DNA of 64,000 nt. Source: Actinomucor elegans (taxonomy: Eukaryota > Mucoromycota > Mucoromycetes > Mucorales > Mucoraceae). The stretch covers positions 2,108,001-2,172,000 of the forward strand of contig JAMSLZ010000007.1 of assembly GCA_026027325.1 (NCBI GenBank), given 5' to 3'. Position 1 is the first letter of the stretch; every line of letters begins with the position of its first letter. The notes under the pieces were generated by a model. The model made no database searches and had not been told where the DNA came from. It worked only from the letters and a program-made list of their open reading frames with translations. Of this stretch, positions 12,495 through 23,325 are shown piece by piece. Made by a program: the position numbers and the translations under genes.

Positions 12495-13219
12495 CTTTGT
12501 TTTTAGTCGTGACGTGACACTCTGATGTGATTGGACAAAAATTCAAACACAGAGATAACATTGAGAATGGTTTTGTCACCCATCATTTGATGGATGGAAC
12601 GCGTTTCAAAGGCAATGACTTACAAAAAGGAAATAGCTAAAATGAATAATGTGGTGGCGATGGTTAGAACCAAGCGGAATGAATTAACCAATGAATTTCC
12701 TTCCGCGAGTGTCACCTTTTTTCATAAACAATGTGGCTTCTCGTATGATTTTATTATTAGCTACAAGTTACACATATATAAAAGACGCGTTCTTTTGGTT
12801 GGTTTGGTGATGGATCATCTTGAGCAGTTTGTCAGTGCCCCAAAAGTGCTGTATACAAACAAAATGTCCCTTGATCTCTCTAGTGATCTTTTGATAACCT
12901 CACTAGAGTTTCTCATGAGGCTAAAGCCTTTTTAGATCTTATTGACTGTGCTGAATAAGTAAACAAAGAAATGCCCTGAATTGCTTATACGCACGACGTT
13001 ATGTGGATCATGGCTACAGAAAGGCATTATGTTCTTTATTATTACTAGTATAGTTTAGGATATGTATAAGAAGAAGAAGAAGAAGAAGAAAAAGAGGATA
13101 TGTACGTATAATTTTTTGCACTTTTTGATGTTGTTGTACGTGTTATATAAAGAAGAAGGAGGACATTAAGTTATAAAGGAAAGGGTATTTGATATATATA
13201 TAAAGTATAAACATAAAGA
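12403..13219. other. Intergenic with poly-T tract, orphan TATA/ACGCGT motif and GAA microsatellite
   Basis: The promoter side of SVF1 lies at the left. It holds a T28 tract (12467-12494). At 12775-12790 a TATATAAAAG box on the plus strand runs straight into ACGCGT, followed at 12810 by an ATG opening a 41-codon frame (stop at 12935) with no recognisable domain. A (GAA)n-type microsatellite lies at about 13070-13093. No gene is firmly supported. Confidence 0.4.
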
Positions 13220-14102
13220 TTAGTCGTGGGCGACAAACCAGCCTAATTGACCAAAAGCCGTCCAAAGAGCACTGGTTTTATTGACATCGACTCGACACAG
13301 CTTTTGTGCAACTGATTTGGTAAAAGGAATCTGTTGAAACTCCAAGGTTCTTGCAGCCAAAATCAAAGTACGTTTACAACGCAAGTATTGAACAGGGCTT
13401 AAACGCAATACAGAAGCCATTGTGGCTTCTACAGGATGTAATTCTTCAAAGTAAGGTTGATGTTCAACTGAAAGAGGAGCGCCTATAGAAAAAAAAAATG
13501 TTAGTACGAATGGATTGGTTACACTTTTTTTTTTTAAACTTACCCTTCCAAGAAACCTTTACGGGAACTTGATCAAGCGCTTCTTTACGTGGAACCCAAC
13601 CTTCAGGATAAAAGTCTTGGTCACTTGTATCGATATCGATTGCATCAAACGCTAATGCAGCATCTTTACCAGAAGGTAAAACGGATGAAACGCGCTTTCT
13701 CTTTTGCGGTGGTGCAGCTTGCTTATCTTTTAAAGCGGTGATGGCCAACTTTCTCTTTTTAGTATGTGGCACGACATTGTCCAACATGGCACAGTCTTTG
13801 ATCTTGTCTTCTTGTTCTTGTTGCTTCTTGGTGATTAATAAATCTCGATAGACATTGAGTGCGAAGGTCCTTTCGTTGGTGTCAATGCAATTGGTCTTGC
13901 GGAGAGAAGGCACCATGCGACTGTAAGATTCAATGAATTGCTTTCGGTTCTTTGTTGGATAGTCCCATAATGTTGGAGATAAGGTGGCATGAGGCGGATG
14001 AAAAGTGTCTGTGGGTGTTAAAGGAGGTGACATTAAGGAATCATCTTGTTTCATTCCTTTTTGATAAGGTACTTGCATGATGCGTAAGTTAGAATAAGCC
14101 AT
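13220..14102 (-). CDS. SWIRM-domain protein (Laf1/Fun19-like)
   Basis: Two exons, 13544-14102 and 13220-13482, encode 273 aa; the intron is 61 nt. The N-terminal two thirds are low-complexity with proline- and lysine-rich stretches (KKRK, QKRKRV) that may serve as nuclear localisation signals. The last 95 residues form a SWIRM domain: the conserved P-x-L-x-P-x-E entry appears as FEELHPVEATMASVLRLSP, followed by YLRCKRTLILAA and the terminal helix ending GQLGWFVAHD. SWIRM domains are found in chromatin proteins; the fungal members with this layout (fission yeast Laf1/Laf2, yeast Fun19/Yor338w) associate with Clr6/Rpd3-type deacetylases. Together with the Cti6-like gene 11 kb away this suggests the same complex, but co-location is probably chance. 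Start chosen at MAYSNLRIM; the frame is open further upstream. Confidence 0.82.
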
Positions 14103-14357
14103 ATTGTATAAAGTGAAAGAAAGAAAGAAAAAAAAAGAAGTAAAACTCGAATTTATCGTTATTTGATCATGGAAGCTTATTCTTTGCATCACCACAGGGA
14201 TGAGACCCGATACGCCCATCGGCCTCTTAATTTACCAATCAATTACAATGAATTATTGGGTGCCTTATTATAAAACGTCATTTTCTTTGTTAAAACTCAA
14301 CAAGTAACATGACTAGTCACCATTTTTTATTTTTTTTTTTTTTTTTTTTTATTATTA

Positions 14358-15610
14358 TTATTCAAGAACCCATGCTCGTACGCGTCCACGTCGATCCGTA
14401 GTGATAATGGCATCTTGTCTAAATACAACATCCACACATGGGTCCGGATGAATTGTCTGTTTAACGATGGGTTGCAGAAAAGGTACCTGAGATTTGCTGG
14501 GAGCGGGATGGATTGTCGGAACTTGTACATGTTGTGTAATTATATCTTTTGCGAATAAAGAAGGTCTCTTGAAGCGCTTTGTATACGTAGGCATTGTCTG
14601 CGAAGGCTATCCGTTTTTTTTTCATCAATACTTATGCTGCCACTTTTTTTTTATTGTTTTTTATTTTTCATTTTATTTTATTTTTATATATATATATATA
14701 TATATTTACCTGCCGTGGCCGATGCAACGCATTCACAGAAAAGTCCCATAAAATCAACTTGCAATCTTCGCCTACACTTGCAAAGCGGTATGCTTTATCA
14801 CAATGCAGAGAATCAAATGCAACACCTGTCACCTGTTTAGATTTAGTAAATATAGTGAGTGGGCTGAATAGTAGTTTACCCATGATCGATGACCTTGACA
14901 CCGAGCAATAATTCGGTTTTCTCTAAAAGACCAGAGACTGACTAAATCATCTTGGCCTCCAGTCTAATTTGCTGTCAATCAATTGAATTCAATTCGCTTT
15001 TTGTATGTTACCAAGATGTATTGTCCATCCGGACTCCATGCAACGCACAAAAGACGCCCGTAATAACCTACATGAACATCGCACAACCTATTCAAAATCA
15101 GATTAGAGTTTAGTTCGTGTACTACTCGAAAAATCACTCGATTATTTGTATTATTAAAACCTTTCATTTGTGTAATCAATTGTTCTCAATAGACCATCCA
15201 TTCCTACAGTAGCTACAAACTGGTGATTGGGCGAAAATGCAAAAGCTGATTTTTTTTTTTTTCAATTCATTTTGTTTAAATTGCATGACATTTCATTTTA
15301 CCTGTAATGCCCTGTGGGCTCACTTGCCAATGCGCTACAGGGTTATGTCGAGAACGATTGGGCTTTGTAATTTGGAATCTATGTATATAAGCCGTTTCGT
15401 CAGTGAAACAAACAAAAATAATCTATACATACTGTTCTGTCCTTGCTGGTATAGTAAACACTTGGTCATCGCGTTCCTTGTCTAATATTAGCATGGATCC
15501 ATCTTGAAAACTTGCCATAAATAAGTCTTGAGATCCCGGTATCCATTTAACCATCGTCACACTGGATTCATTCATAATGCCCTGCAAGATGTTATTCATC
15601 ATAAGCATTG

Positions 15611-15645
<35 letters not shown>

Positions 15646-16482
15646 ACTCACATTTTTGTTGATACGTGAATATCGATTACAGACCGTATCATACCAGACT
15701 AAATCACCAGAAGAGAACCCTATGATCACATCCAAGTGCTTTGTACTACTGCTCGCCTGATTCACATCTTGACACGTCGGATAAGCTCTTCCAAAAGATA
15801 GTTTGGCCAAAGGGTCCTAATCACACACGATTAGACCTCATTCAACACAGATGTTACTTGCCTTCATCTCTTCATAATCCATCCACAAAAAGTTCAATCC
15901 AACATTAAAAAAGATACTAGCTCGTTCTTGATGCATGACCTTGCGATGCGTAGTTACATACTCTATAAAACTAGACTTCAATTTGGTTAAGCTCGTTTTT
16001 GGTTTCTTGTGATGGCTTTTGTGGTGACTAAATAAGGAACTGAGAGATCCCCCACCACTATGCGGGTCCTGTATCGCAGGTTTCGAATGCTCGTCGGCAG
16101 TTGACGCCATGATACATAATTGAGGATCAGATAGACAAGGATGGAACACTGTATTCTCCGCACTACTACTGTCTTCTTCTTCTTCGCTGGCAGGTAGATC
16201 AGAACCAGACGAATTGGGTGTATGGTATTGATCTACTGCCACTGCTGGCTGCCTTCTCTTCTGCTGTGGGTGCTGTTGTGTTACTGTTGACGTAGGACAA
16301 AAAAAGGATACATGTGTACCCGAGCAAAACTGAGGCTGTAGATTCTCTTGATAAAACTCTTGCATTAACTTATAAGTCCCTTCAGGTGTATGTATCTCGC
16401 TGCAGTGACAGTCTTGGTTGGTCGGAGGACAAGGGTGAATCAGTTTGTCCGTGCCAGAACTTGACATGGGATTCATGTTCAT
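14358..16482 (-). CDS. creC: CreC/WDR20-type WD40 protein (activator of a CreB/USP12/46 deubiquitinase)
   Basis: Nine exons: 15862-16482, 15652-15816, 15433-15581, 15302-15378, 15161-15245, 15012-15087, 14880-14963, 14710-14832 and 14358-14597, giving 539 aa. After a serine-rich, histidine-rich N-terminal region of about 200 residues come the CreC/WDR20 signatures: [26 protein letters not shown] followed by [24 protein letters not shown], then [42 protein letters not shown] and a last blade [18 protein letters not shown]. In Aspergillus CreC binds and stabilises the deubiquitinase CreB in carbon catabolite repression; WDR20 does so for USP12/46. The first intron (15817-15861) starts with GC, not GT. 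The start is the first ATG after an in-frame stop. Confidence 0.88.
15817..15861 (-). other. GC-AG intron in creC
   Basis: On the minus strand the exon ends ATGAAG and the intron begins GCAAGTAAC, ending GATTAG before GACCCTTTG. The reading frame (..[13 protein letters not shown]..) runs smoothly across the join and no GT donor in the vicinity restores it. A GC donor with otherwise perfect AG/GCAAGT consensus is the common minor class of spliceosomal donor. Confidence 0.75.
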
Positions 16483-19417
16483 TTCCAAATCGTGCTTCTT
16501 GTTGATTCAAGCAATAAAAAGAGAAAGACTTTTTTTTTTTTTGCTAAACCAATGTTAAATTTCCTATTCTGTCCTTCTTAAATGTTTCTACTCGCAAGTC
16601 AACTAATAATAACAAAGAAACGCGCCACTGTTATTGTATACAAGGAATACAGTTTTGTCTGTGGTATTTTGTTTACTAGATCCGACACTACTCTCTGATT
16701 GGTTAGTCCATTGGTAGGCACAATAGTCAAGGATCGACATAACGCAGGTGCTAGTATGAATTACATTCATCAAAACTAGCTGATCTATACAATCGTTCAT
16801 AGTATCTGAAGCAAGTCAGTCGATAGAGCAACACGTTCCTGATTGGATATCGGCAGTTGAATAAATGCAACCACCACCACTGGTACCAACCAGTTGGTGC
16901 TGGTATCCTACTAAGCTGCAGAATTCGTTTAATTGAAATTGCCTTTCATTCGATTTGTGGATAGTAAAATAAAAGGTATGCATATGCAGAATATGCTTCT
17001 AGAAAGCTTGTTGAGAATTTAATAGTGTATCTATTAGTGTAAATATGATACCTTATTCCCTCAACACAACGGCGTTTCTTTTGATTCAAAATCGGTTTGT
17101 CTGATTTAAATGCTAAACATATACGAGTACTTGTTGATGCTTTTAAATGTGTAAAACCTATGTTCATAAAAAAAAACTACTTGCTTAATACTATGTCTTT
17201 GCACTCCATGTATAAGAAAAAAAAAAAAAAAAAAAAAAGTTAGTTTCTGAATATTTACGTCTAAGGGAACATCCTCGGAAATTTTCCGAAATTATCTATT
17301 CTTGGTTCATTTTTGTTATTTATGAATCTCTCAACAGATCTCGGTTTAATGTCACATATGATCAGTAGTACATTCTTAAGATGAGTTGCGTTATTTTTGC
17401 ATACTCCTTGTTTCATTAGACTGTAGTGCATCAATCCTAGAATTAGCGATTGACATGATTCTATAAATTTTATTTTGATCGAATGATTTAGCCCAATCTT
17501 ACTCGAATGTCGCATCTGTTGAGTAATACATACTCAGAGTGAATACCTGCATCTATCATAATTTCAATGAGACTGCAATACAATGCATACAATGTTTTGA
17601 TAAACAATAAGCAATAAACTGTAGACATTTCATAGAGATTCGGTATCCAGCTTTTTTACTGTCAAATCACCTTAATGACAGGGATATGCGCTAGCTTGTG
17701 GCTCTCATCAGAAGCAGCTTTAAACAATGGGTATAAAAAATACTTAAAACGTGGGTAGGTTTCTAAAAAAAAAAAAAAAATCTCCAGTACATGAGTAGTA
17801 AGATTATAGCATTATCCGTAGGATAAATAATAGACATATTTATACAGCGTCTTCACGTCTTTTCTCGTTCACACAAGGTTTCCTTGTTCACGCTTAGTCA
17901 TAGCGTGTTTTTGTTGGTGAATTTATGCTATTTAGAATTCATTTCATCAATAAGAAAAGCTATAACTTACACAAAGGAGCACGAAAAGTTTAAATACTTT
18001 GATCATTATCTGTCAGAGTATTCAAGCCGATTTTATACCCATATACTATAAAATGTCATGAGCTACAAGAGGTGGGAAATCAGCGAATGATACACCAAGC
18101 GCCTGGAATAATACCAGAATGATATAGGAGAAGCAAATTGGACCGCTTGATCTGAACATGAACCAGAAAACTTTGCTATTATCCGCTTAACCAGAAGACA
18201 GGCCAATTTTAAAGAAATGCAAGAATAATTAGAGCAAATTCCTCAGTATTAAAATCAGAAAGATTATTATATAACATACTCTATGATATGTACAATTATT
18301 ATATATGAACATGCACTGATCATAACAAGGTACAGCAAATGAAGAGCGATGCAGCCGAGCCTTGCCAAAAGAATATAGCATTTCTAAACGAGATGTAATT
18401 ATGCTTACACAGTACCTCTCCAATCTAATATCACATCTGTATAGCGGTATATACTGGATGAGCTGCAAAGTTTATTGAGCCTTTGTTAAAGCGCATACAA
18501 TAGTAAATGATAATCTGCAAAACATCAAGTGTATTTATATAAGCACATAGAGTACAGAAAAAAAAAGAGAGGGAGAGTTCTTGCCGACAGAAGGGAAAGG
18601 GGGAGGTAAAAATAACGAAATACTTCACTAAGCATTCTGTAATCACCCTTCGTTCATCAACCAAAGGCACTACAGAGGCTCTTTGAGTTGCGCTATAGTA
18701 AACCAAATATCAGCGAACTAAGAATTACCTTGGTGGTAAAGTAGCCTTCAAAATGTTTAATTAGAATATTCATATGTCACAGAACCCAAACAGAATGATT
18801 ATTTTAGTTCTCTGGAATACTATTTCCCTTGCTACTTTTCTCCACAGTTTAAATCTTTCGAAAGAGAATGTCGTTCTCTATCACTCTTATTAAAATATTA
18901 GAGCGTTATTGTGCACTACTGCAGCTTGGACAATCAGCACGGCGCAATAATATACACGAAGAATCTCGCTCGATCTTGGAAAAGTACTACATATAAATAT
19001 AAATGTTGCATTCGTTGAATTTTTTTGTCTATCACTTTAGTGTTTTTAGTTAAATAGTAGTTGATGCCCTTCATCTCGATCCATCTATTATCCCAAGAGA
19101 TTTGTGCTTAAACTATACGCTTTATTTAAATCCCGCTCATTTGTTCTTGTACAGTAAATATGGCCATATTAGCCCTATTAAAACTGTATAGACCCTCAAT
19201 TCGGGATAGTTCGGCGAAATCCCGTATAGACGCGCATGTTCGAGAAGCAGTTTATTTGGCTATTTCCCATGACAAGATATGAAGTTTTGTGCGCTCAAGA
19301 CTGTGGGATACTGTATTTGTCATAAAAATTGACCTAGTGGGAGTTAATGGTCGGTGCCTGTTTTCATATAAAAAAAAAGGTCTTAAACGATACTTCTTTT
19401 TCTCCACTTGCGTTCAA
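16483..19417. other. Intergenic, repeat-bearing
   Basis: The first 200 bases are the creC promoter side. No gene is supported in the remaining 2.9 kb. Old repeat fragments are at 17325-17385 and 17520-17590 (listed separately). Poly-A tracts occur at about 17217-17238 and 17766-17780. A hairpin CGGGAT..ATCCCG lies near 19202-19225. The final 100 bases are pyrimidine-rich and precede the hydrolase-phosphatase gene. Confidence 0.4.
17325..17590 (-). repeat. Two diverged fragments related to the 46-48 kb inverted-repeat element
   Basis: Read on the minus strand, 17325-17385 contains GAATGTACTACTGATCATAT and, a little further, ACCGAGATCTGTTGAGAGAT. This aligns with GAATATGTACTATCAGTTAA and ACCGAGATCGGTCGAGAGAT of the inverted-repeat arm near 46835-46893. 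The stretch 17520-17590, also on minus, has CTGAGTATGTATTACTC and ATGCGACATTCGAG, matching the same region more weakly. Alignment was done by eye. Confidence 0.5.
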
Positions 19418-21631
19418 ATGTCGAAGCTTAGTATTCAGAACGAACATGACGAGACCATTGTGGGAATTCTCGAGAAAAAACCAGAATTAGATATCAGCAG
19501 ATCTCGATCGAGAATCGTATTGATCGTCCATGGCTTGTTGGGTTTGCATTCAGTAGCAACATATCAGTAACAAACACATTAAATAACAACACTACTAAAT
19601 AGGCCACAAAGACTATCTGTTTCAGCGTTTGCTAGCCGAGAAATTGCCTTACTCTTCTTTCCGCTTTGATTTTAGAGGTAATGGTGAAAGCGGAGGATCG
19701 CCTGGCTATTGTAATATTTCGGTATATATAGATTATTGATGAAAAGGGATAACAATCCACTGACTGTAATATAGGAAGATGCCGATGATATTCATACAGT
19801 GGCAGAATACTTTGAAGATCAAGGGTATGAAGTTTATGCTGTGATAGGGCATTCCCGAGGTTAATATACACAGTGTACCATCAAAATTCGTATTAAACTG
19901 TTTCGTTTTATTCAAAGGCTCACTGGCTGCGTTCAAATATGCCACCACCTGCGAAAAACCATTGTCAATCATGGTGAATTTGTCTGGACGTTTCAAAATG
20001 AAAGATAATCAATTGAATACAGGTAGACCAGAGATCGGTAAAGCGCTGAGAGAGCATGTACGTCTTGGTTCATATTAGAGTGGTCATACATCTTATAGGC
20101 AAGGATAGGGATATTTTGATTGGCATGTCAGGCAAAGAGACCGTATTGTTACTATCAAAGTAACTCAACAAGAGGTAGACAAATTTTACAATTGGTCTAA
20201 TGAGCATGGTAAATACAATTAGAACATTAATTTCAGCATATTAAGCACTCTGATAGTTTCTAGAATGCCAATGTCCACCTGTGTGTTGACATGCCACGGC
20301 TTAAAAGATCAAGTAATGCAGCTGTCCCTTGCATTTCGCTTTTAATTTACTGATTCACTGCTGACATATAGATTGTACCTCCTTATAATGCTGCCATGTA
20401 TGCAAACAAGATTCCAAACCATACGCTGCACTTGATTCCCGATGGAGATCATAACTTTAGAGGCAAATATGAGGAAGTGACCAAGGCCGTTGTTGATTTC
20501 TTTGCCAAACATGAGCATGATAACTATCGCAAAGCTATTGCAATGGGCCAAGGCACAGGTTTGGTACTGCCTCGTTGGATAGACGTTGATGGTGTTCGTA
20601 ACTTTCGTGACATTGGTGGCTGGCCTTTGAAGGATGGTAGCGGATATATCCGAGAACGAACAGTCTTTCGATCAGGACAGTAAGTGATCTGCCCGCATCT
20701 GCTTGTAGGGTTTAACACATCTTTCTGCAGTCTATCAAAGATTTCTCCCCAAGGGCGCGACCGATTGATTGAGTTGAATGTCAAGGCAACTTTTGACTTT
20801 AGACTAGATCATGAAATCCAAAGGGACGGTGCAATGCAGTAAGCTTAGTGAAAAAGTCCATCAAACCCAAGCAAATTAAACTGTATTTTGACAGGGAAAT
20901 TCGTGGTGTAACTCGCTTTGCATATAATCTATACGAAAATGCCATCAAGTCCAATGATGATCTATACAAAAACCGCATGATATTCTTGAATGGAGAACAA
21001 GGCTTTGCAAAAGGTAGTCAACGGAGAGAGACTAGAAGAAAACTTATTGGTATTTATTAGGTTACATGGTCATTTTGGACTCTGGTAAACGATTGATTGG
21101 TGATGTATTCCGCTACATGCTAAAGGAACTATCTGTTCATGAACGTAATGCCATGGTCATTCATTGTACTGCAGGAAAGGACCGTACTGGTGTGTTTATC
21201 ATGATTCTTCTTGGGTTATGCGGCGTGGATGATGAAATCATTGCTAGAGAGTACGAGTTATCCAACCTGGGCCACTTTGGTAAGCATTGCAGCAAGACCG
21301 TTCATCAGTGGACTCACTTTATAGTGTAGATTACGAAAAGGACCTTGAAGCACGAGCAAACAAACTTGGAGTCACTAAAGAGAATATGCAATCTGCTTTA
21401 TCAGCATCGTAAGTCCTAAATAGAGCTGATATTGTATACAGAAATTAATCAGCCTATAGTTTCGAAGGAATGAAGTTGACAATGAGTCAGTTGAAAGAAA
21501 GATATGGATCTTTTGAAGGCTATGTGAAAGATGGCTGTGGATTAACAAGTGAAGAGATTCAATCTATCCGCGAATTAATGGTAGTTCCAATTCGATTTGA
21601 GGAACGTCAGCTATATAGACCTAAAATGTAA
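19418..21631 (+). CDS. Fusion of an alpha/beta hydrolase with a tyrosine-phosphatase-like domain
   Basis: Twelve exons: 19418-19541, 19603-19721, 19775-19859, 19918-20057, 20109-20208, 20257-20312, 20372-20679, 20731-20838, 20895-21013, 21061-21279, 21330-21408 and 21460-21631; 542 aa with frame intact throughout. Residues about 30-280 are an alpha/beta hydrolase: HGLLGH oxyanion region, FDFRGNGES, nucleophile elbow GHSRG (Ser about 108), CHGLKDQIVP (acid) and DGDHNF (His). Residues about 300-542 are a Y_phosphatase3-type protein tyrosine/lipid phosphatase: GVRNFRDIGG, FRSGHLS, FDFRLDHEI and the P-loop HCTAGKDRTG (Cys about 422, Arg about 428), followed by a helical C-terminus. All catalytic residues are present, so both halves should be active; substrates are unknown. 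The intron between exons 5 and 6 (20209-20256) was set by frame: acceptor GATAG rather than the later TCTAG. No signal peptide is evident. Confidence 0.85.
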
Positions 21632-22020
21632 TACATTGCAATAAAAATTAAATGAAAAGACGTCTATTGTAAAGGGGTCCCCTTTAGAATAAAGATATCT
21701 CGAACTATAGGAGGCTATAAATTCAATGTCAAATAACTTGCAATATGCGAAATCCGATCTATTTGTTGTTTTCTTAATGAATTTCGTACGCTATGTATGC
21801 GCGTATTTACCTCATAAATCCAACCATTATCGAATATGGGGTAAAACTAAAGAATGTATCATATTTTCTTATAGCTACTTACTGTACACTTCAGAATAAA
21901 ACCTCCGTTAATATTCTATTCTTTATCTTCTTTCTCCCCAAGCCCCTCTGTCTTTCTCGTTTCTTTGAAAATACATAAAGGTTTACATTCTAGTCCTCTT
22001 TTCCTCTTGTTATTGCAAAT
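21632..22020 (+). other. Spacer between phosphatase-fusion and F-box genes
   Basis: 389 bases with no gene. A small palindromic element AAAGGGGTCCCCTTT lies at about 21671-21685 just after the stop of the fusion gene. The right part is pyrimidine-rich (CTTCTTTCTCCCC, TTTTCCTCTTG) directly in front of the ATG at 22021 and probably belongs to that promoter. Confidence 0.4.
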
Positions 22021-23325
22021 ATGAATAATCAACTACAGCAAGCTCACCTGGCAGTATGTTTACCAGAAATCGTTAGTCATATATTCTCATTCCTCATACC
22101 TTGCTACAACCAAGAAGACCCTAAGAAGAAAATGCACACTGACTTGTATGCTTGTCTCACAGTCAATCGTCTGTGGCACGACTGTTCAAGCCGCATCATT
22201 TGGAGAAGAGCCTATTTTGAAGATATCAAAGGCGACTTCAGCACATTTCTCAAGTTTGCCTCCATCATCTACAATGAACCTATGCCCACAACATCTCCTT
22301 CTGCCTCCATCAGTCTTGCTGCTGCTCAATTGGCTGTAGGACGCACGCATACGATAGACCTGGATGAATCCATGACCTTGGCCATGATGAAATACCCTAG
22401 CCGTTCTTCCTCCATATCCAGTGTATCCACGGCCCACACAGACGATTCCATTCGCACGCCCTCTGAATATTCCTTCATGGACCATGAATTTCCGGACAAG
22501 GCATTTTCTTCTGAAAAGCTCTATTCAGAAATGGAACACCTCAAACATGCCCTTGACTCAACAGCAGCTACCACAGCCCGATTAACCACCTACCGCAACG
22601 CGTTACGCCACTTGTCTATCCGTAAAATCAAAGAAAAATCTCTCAATGAGCCCCTGACACGCATTGGTCAAAGGGCCAGCAAACTCGAACATCTAGACAT
22701 TTATATTTGCGACTACTTCTGCAACGATGCATTGTATCCTTTTCTAGCTCATCGAAGCTTGACTTACCTTTCGTTGGCTGGATGCCATCATATCTCAGAC
22801 GAAGCAATTCTCAAGGTGGCAGAATACTGTGGCCGTTTAGAGCATTTGGATTTACGCGCCTGTGGGCTGGTCAGCGATGTATCCCTATCGGCAGTGGCTA
22901 TGCATTGTCCTCGATTGAGACATTTAAACGTTGGTCGTATTCGCGATCGCGACAAGGTAACCTACAAGAGCATTTCTTTGATTGCACAGTATACCCAGGC
23001 GGCCGTACTGGGATTGGCTGGATGTGATATGGATGATGCTTGTATGGAGGTATTGGCCAAGTATCGCAACACAGGATTAGAAAGAGTGTCAGTCAATAGC
23101 TGTTTCAAGATCTCTAATGCCACAGTGTATGCCTATTTGAAGCATTGCCCCAACTTATCCGTGTTTGAGATGAAGGAATGTCATAGCGTCAATGATTGGG
23201 AGGCTGTAGCAGAATTAGTGCAGAGAAAGGTACTTTTGACTCTTTGTGATCAGCAAACAAAAGCCTGCGCTGACTGGGCTCAAGTACGTGGAAGGATTTT
23301 GGACGTGAAAGCCCCATTAAAGTAG
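22021..23325 (+). CDS. F-box/leucine-rich-repeat protein (Amn1/FBXL-like)
   Basis: An uninterrupted 434-codon frame from ATG 22021 to TAG. An F-box-like segment is at residues about 13-60 (LPEIVSHIFSFLI, then CLTVNRLWHDCSSRIIWRR). A serine/threonine-rich linker follows, and from about residue 185 there are cysteine-type leucine-rich repeats (LTYLSLAGCHHISDEAI, LEHLDLRACGLVSDVSL, LRHLNVGRIRDRD, LERVSVNSCFKISNATV, LSVFEMKECHSVNDWE). Such proteins are the substrate receptors of SCF ubiquitin ligases, binding Skp1 through the F-box and targets through the LRR arc. F-box/LRR genes are abundant in Mucorales, so no specific orthology is claimed. No intron is needed, unlike most neighbours. Confidence 0.85.
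   Translation: MNNQLQQAHLAVCLPEIVSHIFSFLIPCYNQEDPKKKMHTDLYACLTVNRLWHDCSSRIIWRRAYFEDIKGDFSTFLKFASIIYNEPMPTTSPSASISLAAAQLAVGRTHTIDLDESMTLAMMKYPSRSSSISSVSTAHTDDSIRTPSEYSFMDHEFPDKAFSSEKLYSEMEHLKHALDSTAATTARLTTYRNALRHLSIRKIKEKSLNEPLTRIGQRASKLEHLDIYICDYFCNDALYPFLAHRSLTYLSLAGCHHISDEAILKVAEYCGRLEHLDLRACGLVSDVSLSAVAMHCPRLRHLNVGRIRDRDKVTYKSISLIAQYTQAAVLGLAGCDMDDACMEVLAKYRNTGLERVSVNSCFKISNATVYAYLKHCPNLSVFEMKECHSVNDWEAVAELVQRKVLLTLCDQQTKACADWAQVRGRILDVKAPLK

Noticed and set aside
12594..12809. First part of a plus-strand open frame (MERVSKAMTYKKEIA..)
   Set aside because: It overlaps the TATA/ACGCGT motif, has no family match and lies in the probable SVF1 promoter side.
20257..20264. Use of the later TCTAG acceptor (exon from 20264) in the hydrolase-phosphatase gene
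   Set aside because: It puts the next exon out of frame with a TGA after VC; the GATAG acceptor 7 nt earlier restores the frame.
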